Origin: Chloroflexota bacterium
GTDB lineage: Bacteria > Chloroflexota > Dehalococcoidia > JABGRK01
Direction of reading: 5' to 3'
DNA length: 10,331 nt
NCBI GenBank assembly: GCA_030665485.1
Contig: DAOUZV010000033.1
Span: 1 to 10,331, forward strand
Shown: piece after piece, positions 1-7,076 of the stretch
Layout: the number at the start of each line of letters is the position of its first letter
Position numbering within the stretch: the first letter of the stretch is position 1
Position numbers and translations under genes: made by a program
The notes under the pieces: generated by a model
The model's input: only the letters and a program-made list of their open reading frames with translations
The model's database searches: none
What the model was told of the DNA's origin: nothing

Positions 1-47
1 CGCTAATCCCCCTAATTCCTAAGAATTGTCAGCTTTATATCAAAACG

Positions 48-1697
48 CTATCGCCATTTGTCGATTGATGTCATCAGTTCTGAGGGCAGCCACATGGGTC
101 CGCCGGCGACATAGCCAAACTCCATCGGTATTCCTGCCACAATTATCTGTATCATCTCGGGGTTCTTATAGGTGTGTACTACCGCATCGTCTGGAAGATC
201 AAATATGTCGGAGCGGTTGAATGGTCCCTCCCTTCTTTGAAGAGAGCTCATAATGCCATACCATGTTCTGTCCCTATAATGCCCCATGGTCTCAGTGGTG
301 TTTTCCCAGAGAAAGTTTCTGACATCTTCTTTAGACATACCCTTGTCTGCTAGGTCGTTGGCCACACTGGGATGAATGATCACGGTACAGGCAAGTGAGT
401 TGCCCAGGTTCCCCAACTCATCAACAAGTTTCTCAAGGAAGTTACCATGAGCTCGATACCAGGCGGGAGATATCCACCTCTCATTGGGTGCGTTGGCAAC
501 ACATAGGGCAAAGACGTTTTCGTCTGGTTTAAAACCAACATCTGCACCCAGGGGAGCCCATGGGCTATGTTCTATATCCTCGGCAAAGAAGCCTCCTGTA
601 CCCTCGCCCCTAACGCCCCAGTGACCAATTGCGTTACGGCCGACTAATGCCATGGCCTGTCTCATGCTGTGGTTGGCTCGATATCCCACACCGCTGAATT
701 GCTCGGTGCCCATTAGCAGTTCAGCGCCTATGGGCCCGCTGACAACACCCAACAGGGTGTGGGCACCACCCAGCCTGGAAGCAACCCTGGTTTTGGCCGG
801 AGTTGCCATCATTTCCGCAGCAGCCAATACGACTGGCATATACTCCGGTTTACACCCTGCCATTGCCGCGTTTATGGCCACCGTTTCTACGGTGAACTCC
901 TTCTGGTCGGCCGGAACCGGTAGAGGCCCCATTATCTCGCCCGGCTTATGGCTGGTTCCAGTGAGCATCCACTCCACTTTTTCCTCGGTGGGCAGCACTA
1001 CAGGCGCACCGGTAGTCAAAAAGGACGGTGGGTTCCTGTAAAAGAGAGAGGTCCAATATACGTCACCCTGAAAATATTCCTGGCATATGTCCCAATTACC
1101 TCTGACCGCGATTCGTGGGTGTTTTTCCTCCGATAGTACTCCGCCGATCTTCTCCTCGTCGGTCAGCGGTTTGGTGAGCAATTTCACCAGCTTGGGCACC
1201 AGTTCGGGGGCATATGCCTTTGACTTCTCGGGGGAAGTCATTCGCGGGACGACAATGTTGCGCATGTCGGGCATTCGAATTTCGCGTCTATAATTTTGCG
1301 CCGTTCCCGCCATATCCTCAAAGGTAATCGCCACTGCCGGGATACCCGCCTGCTCCAGTTTCCATACGACATCGCCAACGGCGACGCAGGCACCCCATCA
1401 GTAGCCGACACCAATCAGGGCAGCATCGACCTTGCGCTCCTTGGCTTGCTCAACTGTTAGGCCACCCAACTGATCAAAGTCCCACCAGACGGTGTTAACC
1501 TTGGGAATTTGTTTCAGTAATTCATCTTGGACCACCGGCATTAAGTTGGGAAAGGATTCTCTCATTACGATTAAAACGTTCTTGCCTTCAAGATCGGCGA
1601 TGCGCGGTGCCGTAAGCGGTATTTTGGAACTCTCCGGAGTGGTTCCGCGTGGGTCTAGACACTCATATAACTCCCTCTCCATTTTTGCTGCATCCAT
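48..1697 (-). CDS. Probable selenoprotein, UGSC/GrdB-like domain fused to a large C-terminal domain (TGA read as Sec)
   Basis: The frame opens at an ATG preceded by a strong AGGAGGG site five bases upstream. It runs 99 codons to a TGA (1398-1400), then continues in the same frame for another 449 codons to a TAG. Read through, it gives 549 residues with Sec at 100. The context is GVGY-U-WGAC, followed about 18 residues later by EQAGIPAVAI. This resembles the Sec region of GrdB (UGTC, then ERAGIP) and of the UGSC family of Sec/Cys proteins. Residues about 30-180 look like the UGSC-type domain: LDP near the start, a VLIV strand, and MPDMRNIVVPR before a helix. Residues about 190-549 form a second domain I cannot name, with conserved-looking stretches such as SGPIGAELLMG and VAGGPMWLPSE. 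No signal peptide or membrane segment is seen, so it is probably cytoplasmic. A role in reductase or redox chemistry is inference. The downstream piece alone would have to start at GTG 1334 without a ribosome site. Alternative: a pseudogene split by a nonsense mutation. Confidence 0.72.
1369..1400 (-). promoter_or_regulatory. Candidate bacterial SECIS hairpin just after the in-frame UGA
   Basis: Downstream of UGA (1400-1398) there are 18 bases and then a three-base loop GUU (1379-1377), closed by GUCGCC (1385-1380) and GGCGAU (1376-1371). That is five Watson-Crick pairs plus one G-U. Two more pairs, C-G and G-U, can extend the stem to 1387/1369. A loop beginning with G, 16 to 37 bases from the UGA, on a stem inside the coding sequence is the usual bacterial SECIS layout bound by SelB. 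The encoded residues here (CVAVGDV) are also plausible protein, so the stem could be partly coincidental. Confidence 0.55.
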
Positions 1698-2002
1698 TGG
1701 AACCCTCCTGTTAAATCTTTTTTAGTTTCCCCTACATCCACACTCAATGAGACAAAATTATAACAGTCTATGTACCTAACATGAAAGATAAAGCATCCTC
1801 CAAAGCTATGTCAACAACGGGCTCTATTAGAACCTTATGCCAATCTGAGAATACATCTTTTTTTACTCAACGATAGATAACAGTGTTTTGATTATATATT
1901 GAGGTAGTGTCGTTGGCGCAATACCGCTTAACCCTAATACACATGTTCTTATATGATTTCCCTTTGGGTATGATCGCAATTGTGCACGACTCCGAATCTT
2001 AT
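1698..2002. other. Intergenic stretch, about 305 bases, no gene seen
   Basis: This AT-rich gap lies between the selenoprotein start and the end of the DUF6506 gene. It contains the selenoprotein ribosome site and possible promoter, a T run at about 1858-1865 with no good stem in front of it, and a pair of inverted hexamers (CAACGA near 1868, TCGTTG near 1910) about 37 bases apart. I see no credible coding frame, tRNA or clear terminator. The gap suggests the two minus-strand genes are separate transcription units. Confidence 0.6.
1757..1785 (-). promoter_or_regulatory. Possible promoter of the selenoprotein gene
   Basis: On the minus strand a perfect TATAAT (1762-1757) lies 17 bases after a poor -35 match TTCATG (1785-1780). 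Initiation near 1750 would give a leader of about 53 bases ending in the AGGAGGG ribosome site (1709-1703). The region is AT-rich, so a chance -10 match is possible. Confidence 0.4.
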
Positions 2003-2317
2003 TTATACTAAGCCCTCTCTCTTTTTTGCCTCAGTCAAAATCCTGTTGCTCGGGCTGTCCCGTCTAGCTACTGCAATAGCAATGTTCTCACCAACAACAT
2101 CTGCTATCTCCCCGACATCTCTATGCGTAAACGCCGGGCAAAGCGTAATTTGGTCTACACCCTCTTTGCTAGCAAGTGTTTCGCACACTTCAATTGCTTG
2201 CCTTTGATTCTCTACCATCACTACATATAGCTGATATACAGGTGTTTCAATCACACACCTGTGCTTCTCAGGATCTGCATCAGGGACACGACCAATAAAT
2301 GCCAATTTAACTGCCAT
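2003..2317 (-). CDS. DUF6506 family small protein
   Basis: The 104-residue protein starts at an ATG with an AGGAGG site eight bases upstream (2331-2326). The N-terminal pattern AFIGRVPDADPEKHRCVIETP, then a strand YVVMV, a helix with QAIEVCETLASKEGVDQI, a LCPAF turn and DVGEIADVVG, matches what I recall of the DUF6506 family, which begins with DADPEKH and IETP. The alternating strands and helices suggest a small alpha/beta fold. There is no signal peptide or membrane segment, so it is likely cytoplasmic. No biochemical function is known to me. It has its own promoter, lies divergent to the membrane protein gene, and is codirectional with the selenoprotein gene but 305 bases from it, so a shared function is only a guess. 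Confidence 0.85.
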   Translation of the reverse strand: MAVKLAFIGRVPDADPEKHRCVIETPVYQLYVVMVENQRQAIEVCETLASKEGVDQITLCPAFTHRDVGEIADVVGENIAIAVARRDSPSNRILTEAKKREGLV

Positions 2318-2352
2318 ATTAAGTACCTCCTAATTATTCATATATCGCCCGC

Positions 2353-2380
2353 ACTATACTACCACACGCTACGTTGGCAA
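2353..2380 (-). promoter_or_regulatory. Promoter of the DUF6506 gene
   Basis: On the minus strand TTGCCA (2380-2375), a 16-base spacer, and TATAGT (2358-2353) each match the sigma-70-type consensus at five of six positions. Initiation near 2346 would leave a leader of about 29 bases containing the AGGAGG site. Confidence 0.6.
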
Positions 2381-2385
2381 CTAGC

Positions 2386-2399
2386 CTTGAATCGTCAAG
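2386..2399. promoter_or_regulatory. Palindrome between divergent promoters, possible operator
   Basis: CTTGA-atcg-TCAAG is a perfect 5-base inverted repeat with a four-base centre. It sits just upstream of the minus-strand -35 (ending at 2380) and of the candidate plus-strand -35 (starting at 2418). A regulator bound here could touch both promoters. The half-sites are short, so chance is a real possibility. Confidence 0.25.
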
Positions 2400-2417
2400 C
2401 CATCCTCAGCCCCCTCC

Positions 2418-2446
2418 TTGCCAGTCAAACGAATAGATAGTAAGAT
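2418..2446 (+). promoter_or_regulatory. Possible promoter giving a leaderless DUF6512 transcript
   Basis: TTGCCA (2418-2423), a 17-base spacer and TAAGAT (2441-2446) form a moderate promoter match. The expected start of transcription, seven bases after the -10, is the A of the ATG at 2454. This would explain why no ribosome site is visible in front of the gene. Confidence 0.4.
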
Positions 2447-2453
2447 TCTCGCT

Positions 2454-2981
2454 ATGAGCAAAGCTGTTTTGAAGTGGGAACTAATTGGTATTATTTTAAT
2501 ATCCATACTGGGGTCAATCTTGCACTTCTTTTTTGGGTGGTCTGGTGAATGGGAACCAATGGGCGCAATCGCACCAGTGAATGAGAGCGTATGGGAACAT
2601 TTAAAATTAGCCTACTGGCCAATCTTACTCTATGCGATCATAGAATACAGATTCCTAAAGAGCTTTACCAATAACTATTTTCTTGCAAAGGCCATTTGTA
2701 TGTTCGTAGCGTCAGTAGTTATTGTGATAGTTTTTTATTCATACACATCTATTTTTGATAGGATTCTCTTGGTTGATATAGTATCTTTCTGTGTGGCTAT
2801 TGCGATTGGACAATTGGTTAGTTATAAATTATTGACATCTCGAAAGGTGCCACAGTATCTAGATCTTGTTGGAATGATACTCGTAATTTTCTTTGGCATC
2901 ACCTTTGTGTTATTTACATACTTTACGCCGCATTTACCTATTTTTAAGGACCCCGTGACTGGAGGTTATGGAATCATTTAA
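2454..2981 (+). CDS. DUF6512 family membrane protein
   Basis: This is a 175-residue, very hydrophobic protein with about five membrane segments, near residues 9-28, 53-68, 77-97, 104-124 and 137-157. Between the first two lies PVNESVWEHLKL (41-52), the signature I associate with DUF6512. The C-terminal tail PHLPIFKDP...GGYGI is also typical of that family. The cell location is the membrane; the function is unknown. The frame stays open upstream to a TTG at 2418, but the family usually begins close to the first membrane segment, and that TTG overlaps the likely -35, so I chose the ATG at 2454. Neither start has a good Shine-Dalgarno site. Base composition is more AT-rich than in the heme operon. 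It is the only clear plus-strand gene besides the tiny zinc-ribbon gene, and no functional partner is evident. Confidence 0.8.
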   Translation: MSKAVLKWELIGIILISILGSILHFFFGWSGEWEPMGAIAPVNESVWEHLKLAYWPILLYAIIEYRFLKSFTNNYFLAKAICMFVASVVIVIVFYSYTSIFDRILLVDIVSFCVAIAIGQLVSYKLLTSRKVPQYLDLVGMILVIFFGITFVLFTYFTPHLPIFKDPVTGGYGII

Positions 2982-3108
2982 TATTATATACTTTAAGCTC
3001 TATACTAACGTGATCATATAATGCGGGAGTTTAACGGCGAAGTAGCGTGCTAGAAAGGCAACGCTATCCTTTTACACTGTTTGTCTAAATACAATTAGTA
3101 GAGTCACC
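2982..3108. other. Intergenic stretch between the DUF6512 and zinc-ribbon genes
   Basis: It holds the weak terminator-like hairpin at 3043-3073 and nothing else I can support. A ten-codon frame beginning at about 3020 has no supporting features. Confidence 0.5.
3043..3073 (+). terminator. Weak terminator-like hairpin after the DUF6512 gene
   Basis: TAGCGT (3043-3048) pairs with ACGCTA (3061-3066). A further GC/GC pair next to a one-base bulge (A3060) extends the stem and leaves a loop of about seven bases. It is followed by TCCTTTT (3067-3073), a short imperfect U tract. It lies 61 bases past the DUF6512 stop, where a terminator would be useful, but the stem is modest. Confidence 0.35.
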
Positions 3109-3252
3109 ATGAATTTCTGGATGTGCAGTGATTGCGAGTACATCTACGAGGTGGATATGTCTGAGGAAGGTTGCCCTGAGTGCGATGGTCAATGTGACTT
3201 CTACAGTATTATGCGTTACATCTCAGAGTGCGGGGGGGGGCGGTCATATTGA
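3109..3252 (+). CDS. Small Cys-rich zinc-ribbon / rubredoxin-like protein (47 aa)
   Basis: The ATG at 3109 opens a 47-codon frame ending in TGA. The protein has six cysteines, at 6, 9, 22, 25, 29 and 41. The first four form CxxC-x12-CxxC (CSDC ... CPEC), with an aromatic EYIYE stretch after the first knuckle, like the metal-binding knuckles of rubredoxin-like domains and zinc ribbons. It would bind one Zn or Fe; the partner or target is unknown. Start support is weak, because only a poor AGTAGAG stretch precedes the ATG. The end is odd: the last codons cross nine consecutive G (3232-3240), giving CGGGRSY. With one G fewer the frame would read on a little to a TGA at 3261-3263 near the hemL end. 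It converges on hemL, whose stop lies 22 bases beyond. The gene is inferred from the Cys pattern alone. Confidence 0.5.
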   Translation: MNFWMCSDCEYIYEVDMSEEGCPECDGQCDFYSIMRYISECGGGRSY

Positions 3253-3274
3253 TGAGCGATGACTTCCAGAGTGA

Positions 3275-4564
3275 TCAGCGCATTATATAGCTTAGCGCCT
3301 CTGAAATCTTATCGATTGTTGTCTGGATATCTTCTTTGCTGTGAGCCAATGAAATGAAAGCTGCTTCGAACTGAGAAGGTGGCCAGTATATTCCTTTCTT
3401 AAGCAATTGTTGGTGAAATCTCCCGAATAGATCTGTGTCTGCTCCTGAAACCGAATCATAATCGGTTAACAGATTGTCGGTGAAGAAAATAGTCAGCAGT
3501 GACGCGAGACGTGAAACCTGGATTTTCATGTTTAGGGAAGAAATGGCCTTTCTGATACCGGCCTCCAACAGGGAGGTTGTCCTTTCCAGCTGTTCGTATA
3601 CCCCAGGCTGGCTTAAAACGTTGAGAGTTTCAATGCCAGCAGTTACAGCCAGTGGGTTGCCCGAAAGAGTGCCCGCCTGGTAGACAGGCCCGGCCGGCGC
3701 TATCATCGACATGATCTCTCTTTTGCCTCCATATGCTCCTATCGGCAGCCCACCGCCGATAATTTTGCCAAGGCAGGTGAGGTCGGGGGTAATGTCATAT
3801 AGTGCTTGCGCCCCTCCGTAGTTGACCCGGAAGCCAGAAATAACCTCGTCAAAAATAAGTAATGCACCATTTTCTCTGGTTATACTGCGCAAACTTTCCA
3901 AAAAGGCCGGTTGGGGAGGAATCAACCCCATATTAGCCGCTATCGGCTCAACGATTACCGCGGCAATTTCTTTTGGATAACTCTCAAAAAGTTTGGCCAC
4001 GGATTGGGCATCGTTATAGGATGCAACCAGCGTGTTTTCTGCGTATTTAGTCGGTACGCCGGGGCAGTTGGGCAGGCTTAACGTAGCCATGCCAGAACCA
4101 CCTTTAACCAGCAAACCATCGGCATGCCCGTGATAGCCGCCGGCAAATTTCACAACCTTGTCCTTTTCTGTATAAGCTCTTGCCAAGCGCAACGCCGTCA
4201 TCGTGGCCTCTGTGCCCGAGTTAACGAATCGCACCATCTCTATCGATGGTATCGCCGTCGTAACCATCTTGGCCAGCGTTATCTCCAGCTCGGTTGGAGC
4301 ACCAAAGCTGGTGCCCAGCTCTGCAACCCGTTTTATGGCATCCAGTACCTGCGGATGCGAGTGTCCCAGAATCAGCGGGCCCCAAGAACAGATATAGTCG
4401 ATAAACTCGTTGCCGTCGACATCATATATCTTTGATCCTTTGCCTTTGACCATGAAAGGCGGTATTCCACCTACCGATTTAAAGGCGCGTACCGGGCTGT
4501 CGACGCCACCAGGCAGGTATTTTTGTGCTTCCTCGAAAAGTGCCTCAGAGCGCTTGAATTTCAT
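3275..4564 (-). CDS. hemL: Glutamate-1-semialdehyde 2,1-aminomutase
   Basis: This PLP enzyme converts glutamate-1-semialdehyde, the product of HemA, to 5-aminolevulinate in the cytoplasm. The 429 residues are full family length. Visible motifs are LPGGVDSPVR (17-26), NSGTEATMTALRLAR (115-129, phosphate binding), GGYHGHADG (142-150), IFDEVISGFR (237-246, with the Asp that contacts the PLP ring nitrogen), and CLGKIIGGGLPIGAYGG, where K267 is the expected Schiff-base lysine. QAGTLSGNPLA (296-306) is also typical. The start follows the hemB stop by seven bases, and the ribosome site GAGGA overlaps the hemB TGA, so the two genes are probably translationally coupled. It is the last gene of the operon. 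I see no strong terminator after it; the 3' end runs convergently into the small zinc-ribbon gene. Confidence 0.97.
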   Translation of the reverse strand: MKFKRSEALFEEAQKYLPGGVDSPVRAFKSVGGIPPFMVKGKGSKIYDVDGNEFIDYICSWGPLILGHSHPQVLDAIKRVAELGTSFGAPTELEITLAKMVTTAIPSIEMVRFVNSGTEATMTALRLARAYTEKDKVVKFAGGYHGHADGLLVKGGSGMATLSLPNCPGVPTKYAENTLVASYNDAQSVAKLFESYPKEIAAVIVEPIAANMGLIPPQPAFLESLRSITRENGALLIFDEVISGFRVNYGGAQALYDITPDLTCLGKIIGGGLPIGAYGGKREIMSMIAPAGPVYQAGTLSGNPLAVTAGIETLNVLSQPGVYEQLERTTSLLEAGIRKAISSLNMKIQVSRLASLLTIFFTDNLLTDYDSVSGADTDLFGRFHQQLLKKGIYWPPSQFEAAFISLAHSKEDIQTTIDKISEALSYIMR

Positions 4565-4571
4565 TTATTCC

Positions 4572-5552
4572 TCACAATTGTTTAAGCCATTTGGCCACGT
4601 CTTTGGCGTGGTAGGTAAGTATCATATCTGCTCCAGCTCGCTTCATCGCAGTGAGAGTTTCCAGTACCACCCGTTTTTCGTCAATCCACCCTCGCTCTGC
4701 TGCTGCTTTCACCATTGAGTATTCACCGCTGACATTGTAGGCTGCTATCGGCTGGTTAAAGTTATCTCGCACCCGTCGTATTATATCCATGTAAGCCATT
4801 GCCGGCTTGACCATAACGATATCTGCGCCTTCGGCAATATCCTGTTCGACTTCAAGCAGGGCTTCCCTCGCATTTGGCGGGTCCATCTGATAGGCACGGC
4901 GATCTCCGAACTGAGGTGTCGACTCCGCTGCATCGCGGAAAGGCCCGTAGAAGGCGGAAGAATACTTGGCCGCGTAGGACATGATGGGGATATGATTGAA
5001 CCCCTTGTTGTCTAGTGATTCCCTGATCGCTTTTACCCGCCCATCCATCATATCAGAGGGGGCGACCATATCAGCTCCAGCCTCAACATGGGACAGGGCC
5101 ATCCGGGATAGCAGGGGCAGTGTCTGGTCGTTATCCACCTCCTGGTGATCAATGACCCCGCAGTGCCCATGACTGGTGTATTCGCACAGGCAGACATCAG
5201 TTATGACAACAAGCTCCGGCACGGTTTTTTTAATAATGCGTATCGCGTGCTGAATCACCCCATTTGGATCGTAACCGGAGGAGCCGAACTCATCCTTGTT
5301 CTTGGGTATACCGAACAGGATAATGGCCGGAATCTTCAGTTTTGCTACCTCTTCCACTACCGGCTGAAGATTATCCGGTGAGTATCTGAAAACATCCGGC
5401 ATTGAAACGATCTCCTCGTTTATGCCTTTACCTTCAACAACAAATATGGGATAGATTAAATCTCTGACTTCAATATGATTCTCACGTACCATGGACCTTA
5501 GAGCCTCTGTCCGGCGCAGACGGCGTAACCTGATTTGAGGAAATGATGCCAT
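4572..5552 (-). CDS. hemB: Delta-aminolevulinic acid dehydratase (porphobilinogen synthase)
   Basis: It condenses two 5-aminolevulinates into porphobilinogen. The 326 residues are normal length. The active-site lysines are visible: K196 in SYAAKYSSAFYGPFRDA and K249 in VMVKPAMAYMD. The metal site is the three-cysteine zinc type, DVCLCEYTSHGHC with C121, C123 and C131, rather than the Asp-rich magnesium type found in many photosynthetic organisms and some proteobacteria. The start is set by GGAG six bases upstream. The stop of the preceding cobA-hemD gene (TAG) directly abuts the hemB ATG with no spacer, so the two are likely coupled. Its neighbours supply its substrate (HemA, HemL) and use its product (HemC). 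Confidence 0.97.
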   Translation of the reverse strand: MASFPQIRLRRLRRTEALRSMVRENHIEVRDLIYPIFVVEGKGINEEIVSMPDVFRYSPDNLQPVVEEVAKLKIPAIILFGIPKNKDEFGSSGYDPNGVIQHAIRIIKKTVPELVVITDVCLCEYTSHGHCGVIDHQEVDNDQTLPLLSRMALSHVEAGADMVAPSDMMDGRVKAIRESLDNKGFNHIPIMSYAAKYSSAFYGPFRDAAESTPQFGDRRAYQMDPPNAREALLEVEQDIAEGADIVMVKPAMAYMDIIRRVRDNFNQPIAAYNVSGEYSMVKAAAERGWIDEKRVVLETLTAMKRAGADMILTYHAKDVAKWLKQL

Positions 5553-7076
5553 CTAACTCTCCTTTTTGTAGTATTCTTCTATTGCAGCTACCAGCCCTGG
5601 AATTGTTGCTTCGCTGGCCATTATATCAATGTTCAGTCCTGCATGAGTAGCGGTTTGGGCTGTTTTAGGACCTATGCAAGCCACCTTGGCTCCATTTATG
5701 TTTATTGGTTCTCCGTTGAAAGCTGTCACCAGGTTGGACACAGTTGAAGAGCTGGCAAAAGTAATGACGTTGATTTCACCTGCAACGAGCATTGCCTTGG
5801 CTTTAATGATTGCTTCGGTTGCGGGAAGCGTGCGGTAGGCTGTCACCTCATCCACCAAAGCTCCGAGGCTGCTGAGCCCATCAACTATTTCGTTATCGGC
5901 AATATTGGCACGTGGCAGCAGGAATCGTTGACCTGCGACGTTGTGATTCTTGAGTCCGGCTACGACGCCTGCCCCGGTATAAACATCGGGCATGTAATCG
6001 GCCATTATGGATTTATCTGCCAGCGCTTGTGCAGTGGCTGGACCGATAGCTCCCATCTTGAGACCGCTCAAAGCACGGCTGTCCTGTTTTAACACACGCA
6101 GCCTTTGCCAGAAAGCGTCTACCCCGTTAACGCTGGTAAATAAGACCCATTCGTATTGCTTTAGATTCAAAACGGCGTTATCCAGTTCGCTGTAATCACC
6201 GTTGGCTTGGATATCTATTGCTGGTAGTTCAACGGGCCTAGCACCGCGCTCGATGAGAAGCTGGCTTAAAGAGCTTGCTTGTTGGCGTGATCTGGTTACC
6301 AGTATGCGCTTGCCCGAAAGAGGGCGGTTATCGAACCATGCCAGTTTTTCTCGCAGATTAACAACGTCTCCTACAACAATAATCACAGGGGAGACGAATT
6401 TGTTCTCATGAACTTTGACTACGATATCTTTAAGCATTCCGGTGAGTGTGGCCTGCTCCGGCCACGTGCCGTCTTTGATGACCCCCACAGGAGTATTCGG
6501 TGATTTCCCGTGCTCCATCAACTTGGCAACTATGTTTGGCAGATTCTTCAAACCCATCAGAAAGACCAAGGTGTCCGTGGCGTGCGCCAGGTTTTTCCAG
6601 TTGATACTTGAGATCTCTTTTGTGGGGTCCTCATGTCCAGTAATAACAGAAAACGAGGATGCTACCCCGCGGTGTGTTACCGGAATACCGGCATAGGCGG
6701 GTACCGATATGGCTGAAGTAATGCCCGGTACTATTTCAAAGAGAATGCCATTTTTCAGCAGGACTTCTGCTTCCTCTCCGCCTCTGCCGAAAACAAACGG
6801 GTCGCCACCCTTTAGACGAACCACTGTTTTCCCGCCTTTGGCCTTGGTCACCAGAAGTTTGTTTATTTCATCTTGGGACAGGGTGTGTTTTGCTGCGGCC
6901 TTGCCCACGTATATCTGCTCTGATTCGGGCGGGGCGACGCTCAGGAGGTTTTCGTCCAAAAGGCGGTCGAAAACGATCGTATCGGCCTTCTTGATGCACT
7001 CAAGCGCCCTGGTTGTAATCAAGCCGTAGCCTCCGGGCCCAGCACCAACGAGATATACTTTACCTGTTTGTATCAT
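5553..7076 (-). CDS. cobA-hemD: Fused uroporphyrinogen-III C-methyltransferase / uroporphyrinogen-III synthase
   Basis: This 507-residue protein has two domains. Residues 1-245 are a SAM-dependent uroporphyrinogen III methyltransferase (SUMT) making precorrin-2: VGAGPG (10-15), VVRLKGGDPFVFGRGGEE (85-102), PGITSA (117-122), PVTHRGVASSFSVITGH (132-148), and TLVFLMG (169-175). Residues about 253-507 are a HemD-type uroporphyrinogen III synthase: GKRILVTRSRQQA (255-267), VLFTSVNGVDAFW (311-323), GAIGPATAQAL (342-352), ITFASSSTV (438-446), and CIGPKTAQTA (467-476). The HemD half closes hydroxymethylbilane from HemC, and the CobA half methylates the product, committing flux to siroheme or corrinoids. 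The gene overlaps hemC by 17 bases and has GAGGAT just before its ATG. Such fusions are known in anaerobic Gram-positives and some Chloroflexota. Confidence 0.95.
   Translation of the reverse strand: MIQTGKVYLVGAGPGGYGLITTRALECIKKADTIVFDRLLDENLLSVAPPESEQIYVGKAAAKHTLSQDEINKLLVTKAKGGKTVVRLKGGDPFVFGRGGEEAEVLLKNGILFEIVPGITSAISVPAYAGIPVTHRGVASSFSVITGHEDPTKEISSINWKNLAHATDTLVFLMGLKNLPNIVAKLMEHGKSPNTPVGVIKDGTWPEQATLTGMLKDIVVKVHENKFVSPVIIVVGDVVNLREKLAWFDNRPLSGKRILVTRSRQQASSLSQLLIERGARPVELPAIDIQANGDYSELDNAVLNLKQYEWVLFTSVNGVDAFWQRLRVLKQDSRALSGLKMGAIGPATAQALADKSIMADYMPDVYTGAGVVAGLKNHNVAGQRFLLPRANIADNEIVDGLSSLGALVDEVTAYRTLPATEAIIKAKAMLVAGEINVITFASSSTVSNLVTAFNGEPININGAKVACIGPKTAQTATHAGLNIDIMASEATIPGLVAAIEEYYKKES

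Noticed and set aside
652..1041. Plus-strand open frame opposite the selenoprotein gene
   Set aside because: It is a shadow frame of a gene with clear protein-family character on the minus strand. The same holds for the other long plus-strand frames opposite the hem genes.
48..1334. Downstream half of the selenoprotein as an independent gene starting at GTG 1334
   Set aside because: There is no ribosome site before that GTG, and the frame continues upstream through family-like sequence (EQAGIP) to the TGA and the N-terminal part.
1398..1400. TGA read as Trp or Gly under an alternative genetic code
   Set aside because: hemA, hemB, hemL and the ahb gene all end in TGA at family-typical lengths, so TGA is a normal stop in this genome.
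1868..1915. Inverted hexamers CAACGA / TCGTTG as a structured RNA or attachment site
   Set aside because: The arms are only six bases with about 37 bases between them, and nothing else supports a structure.
3020..3052. Ten-codon frame MREFNGEVAC
   Set aside because: It is too short, has no ribosome site and no recognisable pattern.
3243..3263. GTCAT / ATGAC inverted repeat as the heme operon terminator
   Set aside because: The stem is only five pairs with an 11-base loop and has no U tract on either strand.
3224..3273. Two copies of CAGAGTG as a direct repeat
   Set aside because: Seven bases repeated twice within 50 bases is easily chance and no element boundary is visible.
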